64,000 bases of DNA from Cercophora sp. LCS_1 (taxonomy: Eukaryota; Ascomycota; Sordariomycetes; Sordariales; Lasiosphaeriaceae), in NCBI GenBank assembly GCA_036250225.1, contig JAPZLL010000042.1, forward strand, positions 124,001-188,000. Reading direction: 5' to 3'. This document shows positions 1-12,016 of the stretch, piece by piece. The position numbers were made by a program, and so were the translations under genes. Numbering within the stretch: position 1 is the stretch's first letter; every line of letters starts with the position of its first letter. Below the pieces are notes generated by a model, which was given only the letters and a program-made list of their open reading frames with translations, searched no databases and was not told the origin of the DNA.

Positions 1-1020
1 GCAGTTGATAGCAGAATACCAAAACAGAAAGACAATATGCTACCCCCGCAACCGCACCAGATGCGTGCATGCACGTCACCGTTCTGAGATTCGCGATAAC
101 AATGTGACCCCTCCCGTCTGCAAACTCCTCACAATCTTCTTGGCCAATGTCGGTCAAAGATATCCCGCGCATCAGAACCTGCAGGCCGAGCGGGGTTGAA
201 CTCGTCGGCACGAATGATAATACAGCCTTTCTCCTCACGTTGCACAGTGCCAAAATGACAAGTTACATCGCGTCCAGCAGCACAGAATTCTTTGCCCAAG
301 ACTATTGGAGACCTTGCACCTGCAAAGCAGTCCGTTTCTACCTAAGCAGGTATCCAGCAAGATGTATGCTCCAAGGTGGAATCCCGACCTGACTCTCCTA
401 GATGGGTCTTTAATAATTACCTCCCGGCACATCATTGAGGACTAATGCATACGTCATTGGCCGCAGCAGGAGAATCCAAGGAACGCCATTGGTTCCATTG
501 CAAGAGATGGTTTCGGGAATCAGATTACGGACACAGCGAAGAGCTTGTCTCGTGCGGCTGACTGCAAGCCCTCGGAGAAAGACACGACATTCAATAACCT
601 TGTCTCAGCCATGCCGAGAGCTCCGGGCCCTCTTGGCTGAACCCAAGCTGACGTATTTATGATGTTGTGCCCTTTTGTCGCCAATCACCCCCGGCCCTTT
701 CGAGATCCCAAATCCTCGGTGGTGTGAAACTAGAGATCCACTTGGAAATATTGCGATATGTGGTCCGTCAGCAGCCACTCAAGGGCATCAGACCAACGCC
801 TAGAACCCTTTTTCCGATTTCCGGTCGGCCAGCAGCCCGCCATCATGCGGCTGCCCGACCCGACCGGAGACATATTAGGTAATGCGTGTGCCGACCATGA
901 TATAAACCTCGTCTTCACTCGTCTTGAGTTAGCTTGCTTCACATCACGGCATCCGCAACCCACACTCGCTATCAACACACTTGTTTACCAACCGGCACTC
1001 TGTCTTACATTCATTCCAAG
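1..1020. other. gene-free leader region
   Basis: I see no convincing gene here. The short open frames lack recognisable motifs, splice signals or a consistent coding pattern. The last part, just before 1021, is the likely promoter and 5' UTR of the NTF2-like gene, with a TATA-like tataaa at about 901. Confidence 0.6.
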
Positions 1021-1604
1021 ATGCGTTTCTTCAGCGCCCTCGCCCTCGCCGCCAGCGTTTCGGCAGCCGCCACCGGCTTTGTCGAGCTCGGCAACAAGTG
1101 CCTGAAAGAGCGCGACGTCAACTACCTCGTCGATGCTTACAAGAGCATCCTCACCAAGTGGGAGCCCGCCAAGGCCGACTTCATCGCCGACGCCGGTTTC
1201 TTCGACTACTCGGACAGTATCAACACCGTCGCTGGCCTCCAAACCGGCTTCCCCATCTTCCCCAACAAAACTGCCTTTGTCGGATACCAAACCCAGACCG
1301 TAAGTCTCTCCTTTTCCGAGTGCAGTTGCATACCCGCTGACGGACCCAGCCCGACAACATCCCTCTCGTCATCGCCGAGGTCGGCCCCTGGAACTGCAAC
1401 CAGATCGCCTTCATCTGGACCGCCACCTTCTCCAAGGTTCCCGGCGGTAGCCCTCTTCCCGTGCGCGGCATCACCATTCTCGAGGGCGTCTATGACAAGC
1501 CGTCCAACAAGTGGGAGATCCAGAACATCAAGGTCGAGTTCAACAGCATCAACTACTACAAGAACACGGGTGGTGTTTGCTCCCGACCTGCTCCTCCACC
1601 TTAA
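1021..1604 (+). CDS. small secreted NTF2-like fold protein
   Basis: Two exons (1021-1299 and 1350-1604) join in frame across a 50-nt intron with a GTAAGT donor, CTGAC branch point and CAG acceptor, giving about 177 residues. The start opens directly into a hydrophobic signal peptide (MRFFSALALAASVSAA). The mature part has a helix with KSILTKWEPAKADFI, then FFDYSDSINTVAG and later FNSINYYKNTGG. This arrangement resembles the single-domain NTF2/SnoaL-like secreted proteins common in ascomycetes. Such cone folds bind small ligands or act as small enzymes, but nothing here identifies a substrate. It stands alone, followed by a pseudogene. The secreted prediction is strong; the fold assignment is by pattern recall. 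Confidence 0.75.
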
Positions 1605-2092
1605 GTTCTCATTTTGGAGTCGGAGATGAAATGTAGATGGTCTGTGTAGAGAAGGGATCGTGAGGGTCATGTAATTAGTAATATACTATTCGCCATTTGA
1701 CACCTCAGAGCGTTGCATCCTCTTTAGTACTGCTGTGCTGAGTTTTCCCGCAATCACCGCCGAGTGGCTAGTCCAGGAAGAGTGCAACATTTGCTTTTTG
1801 GCGAGTCCAATGACGGGTACCTGACCCTAGTCTCCCGAGTCCCGACCATTGGACATCGTCTGCCCCTGAATCGGGATCCCGGGTCGGGCAACCAGCGGGT
1901 CAGCAACTGGGACAAGCCGTGGAAGGAGCCGTCAAGCTCTTCTCATGACTGCGCCCCAGCATCAGCTCCAAAGAAAGGAAATGAGTGCAACCACGCGTGC
2001 GCGTGCGCGACCGAGGCAATCATCCATCAAGAGCCAAGCGTTAGGCAGCCGTGAAGTTAAATAACGACACCGCCTTACCACAGTCCTGGGTC

Positions 2093-3192
2093 TTGTCATG
2101 TCCAACTGTCGTCACAGCGAATCACGACAATAACCCGGATCCCTTCTGGGGCTTGAAGGGAGCAGGTCACAACTTGGGAATCGTCACGGAAGCTAAACTT
2201 CGCATTTACGACTGACAAAACGCACCAAACTAGACATATCAACAGTTCATATACTCAGGAGACCAGCTAGAAGCCGCCTTTGAAGCAATTAACGCCAAAC
2301 TTCCTACCCAGCCCGGCCATATATCCCATGATGTGTCAATCTACCAGATCGGCGGTAAATCTACAAGTTCTTTCATATGTACGCTCCCTCGCCGTTTTAT
2401 CACGGCCTCATTCGTGTGTTTAAATCAAGGCAATCATCGACCTCCGCATCTTCTCCAACACTTTCACCCCGTCTCAACTCGATAACTATACCGCTCCCTT
2501 CCTCACACTCTCGCCCGTCGAGGAACGCTTCCTCGTTACAGACCACCCCGGCCTCATCCGCGAAATGGACTACGAAGCTCCGCCATCAAGCTGCGGTGTG
2601 CTAGCCGGCTCCTTCGGCTATGTCTTTGGCATTGGGGTGAAGAAGTACGTCCCGTCAGCAATGAGGAAGATGTATGATCTGTTCAATAAGGTGACAACGA
2701 CTGTCCCTGAGTTGGGGAACTCGTATATCTTTATTGAAGGGTACGGGACCGAGAAAGTAAGGGGGGTGGAAGAACAGAGTACGGCGTTTGCGCATCGGGG
2801 TGTTAGGGCTTGGCCGTGAGTTTTATCTCGCTCACTGTTGGTGGCTGCGGTACTAAGGCTGACGTGGATAGCAATGCTGTCTTGGCCTATCGGGGAGCCG
2901 AAAAGAATGCGACGCTTGAGAAATCGATCGGTGGGTGGGGTGAGAGGTTGCGTGAGGCGATGTTGGAGGGATAGGAAAAACAGGAGAGTTATGCCAATTA
3001 TGCGGTAAGACAGGAGAGTGTAGAGGCTTTGTACGGGTGAGTACGAATACAGATTCCACAATGTGCGCTGTGGTTTGTGGTGCTGACTGAGACTGAAATA
3101 GATACGATGACTGGCGACTGGAAAAGCGCAGGAAGTCGAAGAAGGAAGTCGATCCGAGCGATAGGTTTGGCTTTTTTGCGCCCATTCACTGA
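2093..3192 (+). pseudogene. berberine-bridge/FAD-linked oxidoreductase relic
   Basis: The C-terminal half of a BBE-like flavoenzyme can be read in pieces. At about 2135-2215 is the motif DPFWGLKGAGHNLGIVTEA, part of the FAD-domain core. Substrate-domain sequence follows at about 2240-2815, then the C-terminal BBE signature (ESYANYA at about 2980, YDDWR at about 3102, DPSDRFGFFAPIH before a stop at 3190-3192). Two canonical introns survive, at about 2816-2871 and 3036-3101. The N-terminal FAD-binding half is absent, the frame breaks near 2210-2240, and an in-frame TAG at 2972-2974 sits where W is likely (TGG to TAG). I read this as a decayed gene, not an active enzyme. Confidence 0.75.
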
Positions 3193-4208
3193 GAAGTAAC
3201 AAGGGTGGTTGGGTCAGAGGTCCCAGAAACATTTTTGCTATGCAGGTAATTGTACATCCTAGCAGCCACATATATACAGTCCGAGAACGGTATGGCGGAA
3301 CTCGAACAGGCCTTTTCTCCTCTCAATGCATTCCTAAAGGGTTTTCTGATGCCAGACAGTCGGGAGCAGGTAATAATGGTAAATGATAAAGCTCTAAGAG
3401 AGATCGGCCTTAAAGTCGGTGCAAGTGAACGTCGCTGGGGCGCCAGTAAAAGCCTCAGTGCCAATTTGGTAGACTAGAAGTAATGTTAGATAAATAACAG
3501 AGTAACAACTGGGTGGATCATACCGATGAGGTTCTGCTGTTTGGCAGGGTACTGGTGGTTCTTCTCGGGGTAGTTGAAAAAGTCCTTGACGTCACAGCTG
3601 AAAGTGCGAATGTCTCCCGACGGCGGGAGGAGGCTGTAGACGCGCATCTTGATGTAAGTGTCGCTTGATTTACTCGCACAGCCCACCCCGCATGACCCAT
3701 CCACAGATTACCATCTCCGCGTCGAAGTCAGGCACGATGTAACAAGAAGTCGGCATTTCTTACGATCTAGCTGCTAGATCCCGGACCTCGAGCGAGAAAG
3801 AGTTAGCAAACGGAGATGGGTTCCGAGGCTTCGGGATCTGGCGCCGATGCTGCGATGTGATTAGCGCGCATAAGACGTGTCGCTACGATCCGGATACCGG
3901 TTCGTGAGAGTAGTACCGGGAACGGACCGAGAGAACCTTGAATGGCATATGATGAAGCGACTTCTCACAATTCCACGGGTCCGAAAATCAAAGCTGGCCC
4001 CGATGCAAAGACCGGCTGATTGGGAGGGTGTTAGCATTGTCACATCGGCAAGTGGTTCGGCAGTCGATGTCTTCCTCAACACCCGCCCACAGTCTACCAG
4101 AATGGGTAATCTTGAATCTCGTAGCTCTCAACTCCGAACAGAAATCCGGTTGGGCTTGCCCAAGCTATGAACAAGAATCGAGTCAAACACTCACGCAAGC
4201 ACACGGAC
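3193..4208. other. decayed region without a recognisable gene
   Basis: Several short open frames on both strands, for example minus 3490-3660 and plus 3877-4170, look protein-like in composition but match no family I know. The stretch lies between two pseudogenes and is probably further gene debris. Confidence 0.4.
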
Positions 4209-4685
4209 TTAGACGCCAGCCCACGCACTGAACCACCTCACAGCATGGAGACACAGCATGGGGACATAGCATGCACATCCAATAGACAAAGAGATGCTAA
4301 ACTCAGCAGCAGCAGCAACACTAATAGGCTTCGTAACCGCCAGGATCTCGCCATCCTCCAACAAACTCGGGTGCGCTGAAAACCCAGCGTCAACACCCTT
4401 GCCTGCAGCCAGCAAGCGGAAGGCGTACCGTCCGCCGAAACAGTATCCCGTCGTCGCAATCTTGGTGATACCCTGCGACTGGAGATACGCGACGCTCTTG
4501 GCAAGGATCGGGTCGATGACGGAGGGGTTGTTTCGGAGTGTCCACTCTGTTGCGTTCTCGTAGACCTGTTCGATTCCTACTGGTGCCCCGGAGTGGGCGA
4601 TGATGGAGGGGCCGTCGCCGTAGGAGCATTGTTTGGCGGTGATGGGGAGGGCGAGGACCTAGAGGACAGTGAGGGAAGATCGCAT
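4209..4685 (-). pseudogene. secreted dienelactone hydrolase relic
   Basis: Reading from 4685, the frame begins like a signal peptide (MRSSLTVL), hits TAG at 4659-4661 (codon 9), then continues VLALPITAKQCSYGDGPSII. The block TGYCFGGRYAFRLLAAGKG follows, with the nucleophile-elbow Cys of the dienelactone hydrolase family (G-x-C-x-G), and then AHPSLLEDGEI. The roughly 70 residues normally between the N-terminal motif and the elbow (the strand with the DVFG motif) are missing. After about 4300 the family C terminus with the catalytic Asp/His is not recognisable. A nonsense codon, an internal deletion and a lost C terminus together make this a pseudogene. It lies beside another relic. Confidence 0.75.
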
Positions 4686-5186
4686 CTTAGAGTTGGTCAG
4701 AAATTCACAGCTTGTGTAACCAATTCCCAAGTGCAAGGTGAATCGAGGTCAGCCTATTTGATGGCATCTAATCAATATATAGGGTTACAGGTCAAGATCC
4801 CGGCTTCGCCATTTGACATGATGCAGTAGTCCCCCATGTAGCTATTCCCAGCGTTCGACAGGGGGTGGCGCCCAATGCATGTGTTCCCCGCGTGGTTATC
4901 AGCAGGAGAGGGGCGCATTGCAGGAAATAGTGGCATCAAGACAGGGATAGCGCCGCCTCGGCTCGTGTTGTCAGGACAAGCCAATATTTGGCATTCACAC
5001 CATGGCTCCTTGCAGCAAGGCTCCAAGTTAGTTCTCACATATCACCAGTTAAAGGACTTGAAAAGGACCAGATTCAAGCATTGCTAATTTAACCATGCGT
5101 GTGCGTTCCTATAAGTACCCAGCCTAATAACCCGTTCCCATTCCAATCCCAAGCAGTCCAAGCCTCGGTCCAAACGCCCCAACATC

Positions 5187-6355
5187 TTACACTTTGCTCC
5201 CCAAAACGTTTGGTGGGCTACTGTCCCTTTGAGTCTGTGTATCCCTAGGTTCATCACTGCTCTGCGGCCCCGTATACATGAACGGATTCTTGTTGTCTGT
5301 TCCCGTGGCATCCCACCCTCGCATTTGCCTCGCAAAATGCGACCCATTGTGTATCTGCCCCAGAAAGCTCTCGGGCGACATGTCACTGACGGATTCGTCG
5401 CGCAACACGCCCCATTTCATTAGGTGTCGATGCATCGGCGCTTTGAGTGTTGGAACAGAAGCAGCGAGGATGCCAAGCGTCAGCTCGAAACCCCAGAGAA
5501 TATCCTGAACCATGTTGATCTTGGGACCGCTTTTGCCAAGGTAATCCATAATGAGAAACAACCGAGCGACAGCGACGGCGGTTGATGCCAAGCCAGCGCC
5601 CATGAGGCATCCTATGAGCACTTTCTCGTGGAGAGGTCGCCGGAGGTGTAGGATGAAGGTGATGGGAAGGAGCGAGAGAATCAAGTCGGATGCGATTGTA
5701 AATGCTGCACCTTGGAATCAGCCATGCCATCGAGACTAGATAGAGGGAAGCCTACCGCTGTAGACGTAACCGTAGACCATGAACTTAGCCGGAGGAATGC
5801 ATTCTGCCGTTGGCGTTGGAGCCCATCTCGCTGAGACGGGTCTGCACATGATGAGATGCATCGTGGTACCGACAATTAGCATGCATGCTTGAATGGCAAG
5901 GACAACCCACAACGTAAGTCTCCATGGCCGCGAGTCTTTGAGTCGGAGAAGCATCAAGGCGATGGAGATGCGGATCAGGTTCATCGCCCACACCCAAAGG
6001 ACTCCGTCGGCGACAACTAGCGGTCCGATTGTCCATGGGTCTGGAAGAAATCCTTCAAGTCCCCGGCCATGGTAATACATTGCTGCGTCGATGCCATACC
6101 AAGCGATTGTCAAGATCTATCGACCATTAGCAATATTCACGGAGGATGGGACGGTCCCGTTTTCACCAATGCAAACACCAACGTCAGATCGTCGCCTCCA
6201 ATGCGCCATGTCGGCCGTATCCTCCAGTAAACACGAAATCCCGTCGTGATGGAAGCAATCCCGAGAAGTACACCGACCGGTGCAAGTGAATGCGCATCAA
6301 GCCTATCGCCGGCTTGGTATCCCGGGTCAACAGGCGGAGAGGGCGGAGAGGCCAT
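5187..6355 (-). CDS. seven-helix rhodopsin-domain membrane protein (PTH11-like family)
   Basis: Three exons (6355-6167, 6116-5756, 5710-5187) join in frame. Introns are 50 and 45 nt with GTGAAA..TAG and GTAGGC..AAG borders. The roughly 357-residue product starts with MASPPSPPVDPGY and has repeated hydrophobic helices. Motifs include GGDDLTLVFAL after the second helix, ILTIAWYGIDAAMYYHGRG, a helix with WVWAMNLIRISIALMLLRLK, and a Cys-containing extracellular loop (MCRPVSARWAPTPTAECI). This is the pattern of the fungal integral-membrane rhodopsin domain (SAT20/PTH11-like), often described as GPCR-like. The C-terminal tail is polar and low in complexity. Plasma membrane location is likely; ligand and signalling partner are unknown. 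Confidence 0.85.
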
Positions 6356-7489
6356 GATGTCGGGGTCATTCCATGTTTGGCTAGACGGTGGCTAGGTATC
6401 GTGGTGCAGACAAGCGGCCCCGTGATGCTTAAACCCACCAAGGACCACACAATGCGTGTCGTCTGTCGTTGACGTGCAGGGCGTGATGTCGGTTGCAAGC
6501 GTGTGCTGGGTTTTGGAGGTATGCAATTGGCGCGCATATTAGACCCCCTAGCAACCGAGCGAGCCTCGCCGGTACGGGCTTAGCGCCATCTTTTTATTGA
6601 TCGCGGGTCCGGACCGGTCAAGATCTCGGCAATCCTGCTGCATCAGGGAGTTCATGCGTGATTGGAGAGGTCCGTGAATCGCACGATGGGGTCTTCATTT
6701 GAAGGCCCGCGACGTTGGGATTCAGTCTGGTGTGACGCGGGATGAACGCGGGCCAGTATTTCTCGGTGTTTGATGCGTTGACTTGGACATGCTCCATTCA
6801 AGTGCAAATGCATGCTCAGTGGACACATCTTTCAATCATTGGGATGGCAGCTTACGTCACAACGCCGAAAATGTAATTAGCAGCTTTCTCACGTGGTATG
6901 CTGGCCAACTCAAGTAAATAAACATCGAAGATGGTGGGGACGCACTGATACCCGGCCGATACAAGCCAAAGCCTCGAAAAGTGTTGATATGTCGTCTTTC
7001 TGGTTGTGGGAAGCCCATCTAGTTCTAGCCAAATCATGCCAGGATGAGGATGCATTCCACAGCGCGCTATGAAGAGCAAACCCGGACCAAACGGTTGTTG
7101 ATACAGGCCAGGTTATTTTGGCTAAGATACATTTATCCCGCCGATTCGGTCTTCCACACAGCATGCTGATATGTCCCGTGTCCGAACTCTGGAAGTTTAC
7201 CTTCCCTGGTCAAGTCCGAACAGCTTTTCCTTCCCTGGTTAGCCCTAAAACCAAGCCACGCGGCTCTTCACATAATCTCACGGATGTATTTGGCTCGCAT
7301 CGGGCGTCGGACGGGTGATGTGTGTACAATCTATCGCTACCTTGCTGTTTCCTGGGTTTCTTGAGAGCAAACCTAAGCAATGCCATAAATCCCTACTTAA
7401 AGCAGGCAGTTTCCTGACAATCCAAGTGTGCCAGGGAACTCGGGTATCCAGTTGTCTCACCATCTTCTCGTCCCACCATTTGCATCAAC
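6356..7489. other. intergenic, no gene seen
   Basis: No frame here has family resemblance or supported splicing. A minus-strand frame at 6852-7079 is the longest and carries no motif I recognise. It separates the divergently transcribed membrane-protein and small-secreted-protein genes, so it holds both promoters. Confidence 0.5.
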
Positions 7490-7981
7490 GATGAAACTCC
7501 TCACTCTAATCTCCGCCCTCACAACCAGCTCGGCTTTCATCTTCCCCTCTGACCAACCTGACGGCATTTACACCGTCTCCATCTCCGCCAGCGGCAATGC
7601 TCTCTCTTCGCCCGTCCTCATCGCTAACTTCTCCTCTTTGCCGGGCCTAAGCCGCCGACAAGCCCCCAACCTTCCGAACCCCTCAACAAACTGCCACAAC
7701 CGCGGCATCAACAGAGGAGACTACGACACCGCTCTTCGAGCATTCAACACAATTTGTGACAGGGTGAATACTACCCTGCCTTCACAAGCGTCGTCGTCAG
7801 CGCCGGCAATGCCATCACATATCTGTGCAACTACGAAAACTCGAACCGGTGCTGGAGCAGTGAGTCGAATGAAGCAAATGGGTTGATCAATGGGCGCTGT
7901 GGGAATAACGCTGGCCGGGTTTATGTCGACGCGTATAAGAAGTCGCACGGGAGGGAGAATGCGGGTGTTGATATATGTTAG
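7490..7981 (+). pseudogene. small secreted protein with single-base frameshift
   Basis: From the ATG at 7490 the frame gives a signal peptide (MKLLTLISALTTSSAFIF) and a mature part ending in a motif with LRAFNTICDR. That frame then runs into unrelated sequence and stops at 7886. One base out of phase, immediately after the GGG at 7762-7764, a well-formed continuation appears: EYYPAFTSVVVSAGNAITYL, then CNYENSNRC, NGRCGNN and a terminal DIC before TAG at 7979-7981. The join is explained by one missing G in the short G run. The joined reading has evenly spread cysteines (CHN, TIC, LCNY, RCW, RCG, DIC), as in small cysteine-containing secreted fungal proteins. It is either a real frameshift allele or an assembly error. 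No family name is assigned. Confidence 0.65.
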
Positions 7982-8270
7982 GGTGGAAGGCAGGAGGTTC
8001 CGAGCGAGTGACAAGGTGAAAGAAATGTGATGGTATGACAATAGAACAGACTTTCTTGAATGGATTGGTTTATGTTGCAGGGCTAGAGTTAATATGTAGA
8101 TCAAGGTACCTACTCACTGCCGAGATGCCAACATGGGTAGAGACACCTCATTGCAGCTTACAAAACTTGCCATTCCCATCAATTGCACCCTTGCTCTGCC
8201 AGCGACAGCTAGTCTACCTAGGCAGGTAAACGTTATCCCTCCGAGGGGACGATCAACTATTGTCACTTTT

Positions 8271-11200
8271 TTACAGCCAACGTGGGTCCAATGAGTCTCG
8301 AATGAAACCCCTAATCGTCTGTTAGCACGCGTGATTCCAAAGAGCTGTCTAACTTGGAGGCTTACCAGGCTGCTTTACATCCTTCAGTGGTTTGGAAGTC
8401 TAGAGCCATTTCAACTCCACCTTCAATCCAACGAATCATGGTTTCTGCGAACGAAAGATGTCAGATAAGTATCCTTAACAATCGCTTTGCAGGTTACACT
8501 ATTACCTCCCCGTTTCGTGAAGCATTTTCTTGGGGTTATATCGCTCATGATGATGGGTTTGTTGAGGCCTTCGTCATAACAGAATATAATTGATGGCATC
8601 TGGTTTTGTGAGGATTAATGGTAAATTCCTTGGCATAGTTGCTGAACTTACATCGACCCGCGGCGAGATATGGGGCACATAAATACCGTTACCGAGATCA
8701 AACCAATGGTCATTACGAAATTTATAGACACTTAGGCGGAAACACCCCTCTGGCAGCGAAGGTGGGTTGGGTTGATCGCGCTGGAACTCGAAATTGCTTG
8801 TGACTTGGAGTTCTAGGTCGTCGGAGACGTGATCCACAGTGTGCGCCGGATTGTCTGGTTCTCGGACTTCGGTTGTCATTCTGGCCAGTGACGCGTATTC
8901 AATTGGCTTGTGCTCGCCTGTAAAGACGATGCCATCCCCTCCGTGCCACCTCCTTTGAGGAGCAGGTGTCGACTTGATTCTGATTTTTGGCGCCCCTTGG
9001 TGATGGTGTTTAGCATGATGGCTTCTCAATTTTTGGGTCGTGGGAAAAGCTGGATATAAGCAGCCTGGTACTTTGCAGAGTATGACGGGAGAATGAGCCT
9101 TTTCGTGCTCGTCTCTGCATAGCTCACTGTCGAAGCCTGTTTGGCCCAGGGGACAAGACTTGAACCTGCAGGTATAGACCGCTGATCGAAAGTCATGTTT
9201 GAACTTTTCTAGTTGCTGGATGCTGAAGCCTGGGAATGACCGCGCAATAAGGAGGACGCTGACGGTTTTCTGGTAATTGAGCAACAGGGCTGCGAGATCC
9301 GTTATCTCGCCGAGGTCCGTCGCTGGCTGTCCCGTGCTGTTCGGTATGGAGGAAGTCAGAGATGCAATGTGGGCAAGCGTGCCGTCTGTTGATTCACTGC
9401 CCGCCCGGGGTTTGACCTCATGTTGTGCTGACAGGATGTTCTTCGCGGCGCATTGCAAGGAATCATGACGTTGAAGGTGAGCTAGTCGCGTGTCTGATGT
9501 GCCAGCTTCGGCTACGGGCTCGACCTGCAAAAGTGAGTTGAGGAAATTTGCAAACTCGATGGACCGAGTGAAAAAGCGTGATGTTGTATCGAAACCTTGC
9601 TCTGAAGTGGCAACCGACAGCAGATACTGTACCCAGTGCTCTGACGCATAGGTATGCAACCCGTGGAAGCCTTGAAGGACTCGACGGAGTCGGTTGTGGG
9701 CTGAATAGCTTGGCTGAAAGATCTGAAGCCCCGACAGCAGGCATAGCACAACAGCAAGGCCCTGTTCATGCGCTGCGTAGTTTTCGTCCAAGCTGACAAT
9801 GCTCTCTGGAGTCTGAAGAAACCTGGGGTGCGGTACATCAACACGGGTTTCCAGGTTGGGTACTCAACATCTGGAGGACTCACTCCTTGACAGAAATATG
9901 CACAAAAGCAAAGGTTGAATCTGGCCGTTCTTCAATGAGCGACCCGCACATGTCAAACAAGTAGCTAGGTGCCAGTTCTTGAACGTGAACGTCTTCCTCT
10001 TCAGCGGGAACGGAGAGGGCGGAAAGGAGCTCGACTTTCCGCAGCGGTCTTTTTGCGAATGCAATCCAACCAAAGATGGCGCGTAAGCGGCTGATGGACC
10101 GTCTATCGAAGTGTGATACAATTTGCGTAAGGATTTGCCCGTAGCTGTTAGACGTTAGTGTCAAACTTTGGGTTACATGGAAAAAGAATGACAAACAAGT
10201 CTCTCAGCTCTCTTGGGAGAGTGTCAACAGCACACATGACCTCCGCCTTCCTTGTGAACATGTTCGTCGTCAAGTATTCGAGCACAAGTCTTGCCCAGAG
10301 AAACATTCCTGCAAAAGTGTCAGTTGTGTCCCTGAGAGACTGTATTGTGATGGATTGAGCAGACCGTCCGCTTTGATGGCTATTTGCGTCTCAAGGCTGT
10401 TCAGTTCTGCGTTGCTGATGCCCATCTGAAGCCATCGTGAACGCAGCGCACCAAGTTTTTGGGATGCGTAAAGAGCAATGGATTTCTCCAAGGCCCTTTT
10501 TTCGCTTGAAAGTGATATAGCATGCTTTTGTTTCAGCTTCTTGGCCAATGAAGGTGGCATACAACTTGAAACCAAAACTTTGCAGACAGCCGACGTTGAC
10601 GCGAAAGCGGCCGACACCATACGTTCCAGTAGACTGATGATCTTGAGTTGCGTTTCCTTGCTGCACTCGTCTATCCCATCAACAATGATGTGAACGTATT
10701 TTGTCTCCGCAGGATTGTTGGAGATGGCGCTGACCGTATCAAGTACCAGCCTTTCAAGTGCCTGTATGGTGATAGGCTTTTTTCCGAGAATGAACTCGTG
10801 GAAAATAAAGGCCACAAGGTCTTCGTCTGAACGAACAAGCTGTAGGAGGACGGACCGTAGAAACTGCCCGTACTCCGTCGATGCCACTTGTGAGTAGGTG
10901 CAGACGTGGGCGACAACAAGAGAACTCCCTGAGAGCCGAAGAAAGTTGATCATCTGAGCAGCCAGCACGCTCTTCCCAGTCCCCGGATTACCATGCAAGG
11001 TCAGGAAGGCTGATTCCTGGCTGCATCTCATCCAAGCCAGCATCTTAGAATGAGCCAGGATCCAGTCGCCCGTCCCGGGGTATTTCCTTGGTTCTGCCAA
11101 CAGGGAGTCCAAGATTTTGCCCTGTTCGCTGTCATCTAGTTTCAGCCAACCTACGATCGCAAGGTACTGAGTTGCTGCGCGTTCCTGTTCCTCTTTCTCA

Positions 11201-12016
11201 ATCTTTTCAACTAACTCGCGGTTCGACGCCTCCACGGCCTCTCTCGTTTTCCGCAAATCAGACAGCCCTGTCGCATTGGCCGTGGTATCCACGAGGCGCT
11301 CATGGGCTTTGAGATCGTCGATGATGCCGTCGAAGCGACGTTGGAATCGACCCCACGAGGTCATAAAGAACACCTTCCAGCCTGCGATGTGTTCAGTATC
11401 CTGAAAAATATAGACGTACAACGGTAGACTGACCACCTCGATTGACAAACTTGTATGCCTCTTTGTGAAATCTTAGGATGTCCGAGTAAAACACAGCGAG
11501 CGTGTTCTGGACCTCAGCGTTGTCGAAGTAAGTCACCTCAATGATACAAAATCTTGCAAGGGGCTCGGCAATGCGAGCATACGCGGCGATGATCTTGTCA
11601 AATGCGGCGACATAGTCAGAGGCGATCTTGTGGGAACGATGACGATTAGCTCAGTGTCTAATACAACAAGGTGTTATCGCCGGCTGGAGGCGTGTGTGTG
11701 CATTGTATTGTACCTTCAAGACCAGCTTGATCGGCGCCCATATCCATGGCAAGTATGGCGTTCCATTGCAGACTACCTCGATGGATTTTGCGTAGTACTG
11801 CAGCCCGGTGAATAGCGGCGTCAAGCGTCGCATATTGCGCAGTAATTGACGTGCGGCGAGCTGGTCCTCGATACCGTGCGCCGTCTTGATGACATCGTCG
11901 AGTGTTGTAGTCGAGAAACCGGCGCCGTCGGTCTCCGAAACGGTGCGTTTCAGGTCGTTGAAGGCTTCGCGGATGGTGCGCTGGGCTGCGACAGAAACCC
12001 GCGAAAGGAGCGGCAT
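8271..12016 (-). CDS. STAND protein: DUF7708-like, NACHT, C2H2 pair, EVH1-like tail
   Basis: Nine exons (12016-11714, 11626-11437, 11381-10365, 10308-10197, 10144-9884, 9822-8652, 8599-8506, 8444-8366, 8310-8271) close perfectly, giving 1088 residues. Residues 1-165 resemble the fungal N-terminal domain DUF7708. A linker helix leads to NACHT, with P-loop GNPGTGKS at about 295-302, Walker B HIIVDGIDECS, and the post-NACHT GMFLWARLVLEYL. Two C2H2 fingers lie at about 844-900 (C-x4-C..H-x3-H, twice). The last three small exons rebuild a domain at about 987-1083 that resembles the N-terminal EVH1-like domain of PP4R3/Psy2, with LSVYKFRNDHWFDLGNG early and RWIEGGVEMALDFQ..GCKAAW late. The family acts as NTP-driven signal switches in non-self recognition. 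It is head to head with the SNF2 gene. Confidence 0.85.

Noticed and set aside
1764..2054. 96-residue open frame before the oxidoreductase relic
   Set aside because: No resemblance to the missing FAD domain in any frame and no signal peptide or motif.
8574..8651. Stop at 8574 as the end of the STAND gene
   Set aside because: A strong GTAAGT donor just before it and three in-frame downstream exons that complete a recognisable domain make this the less likely end.
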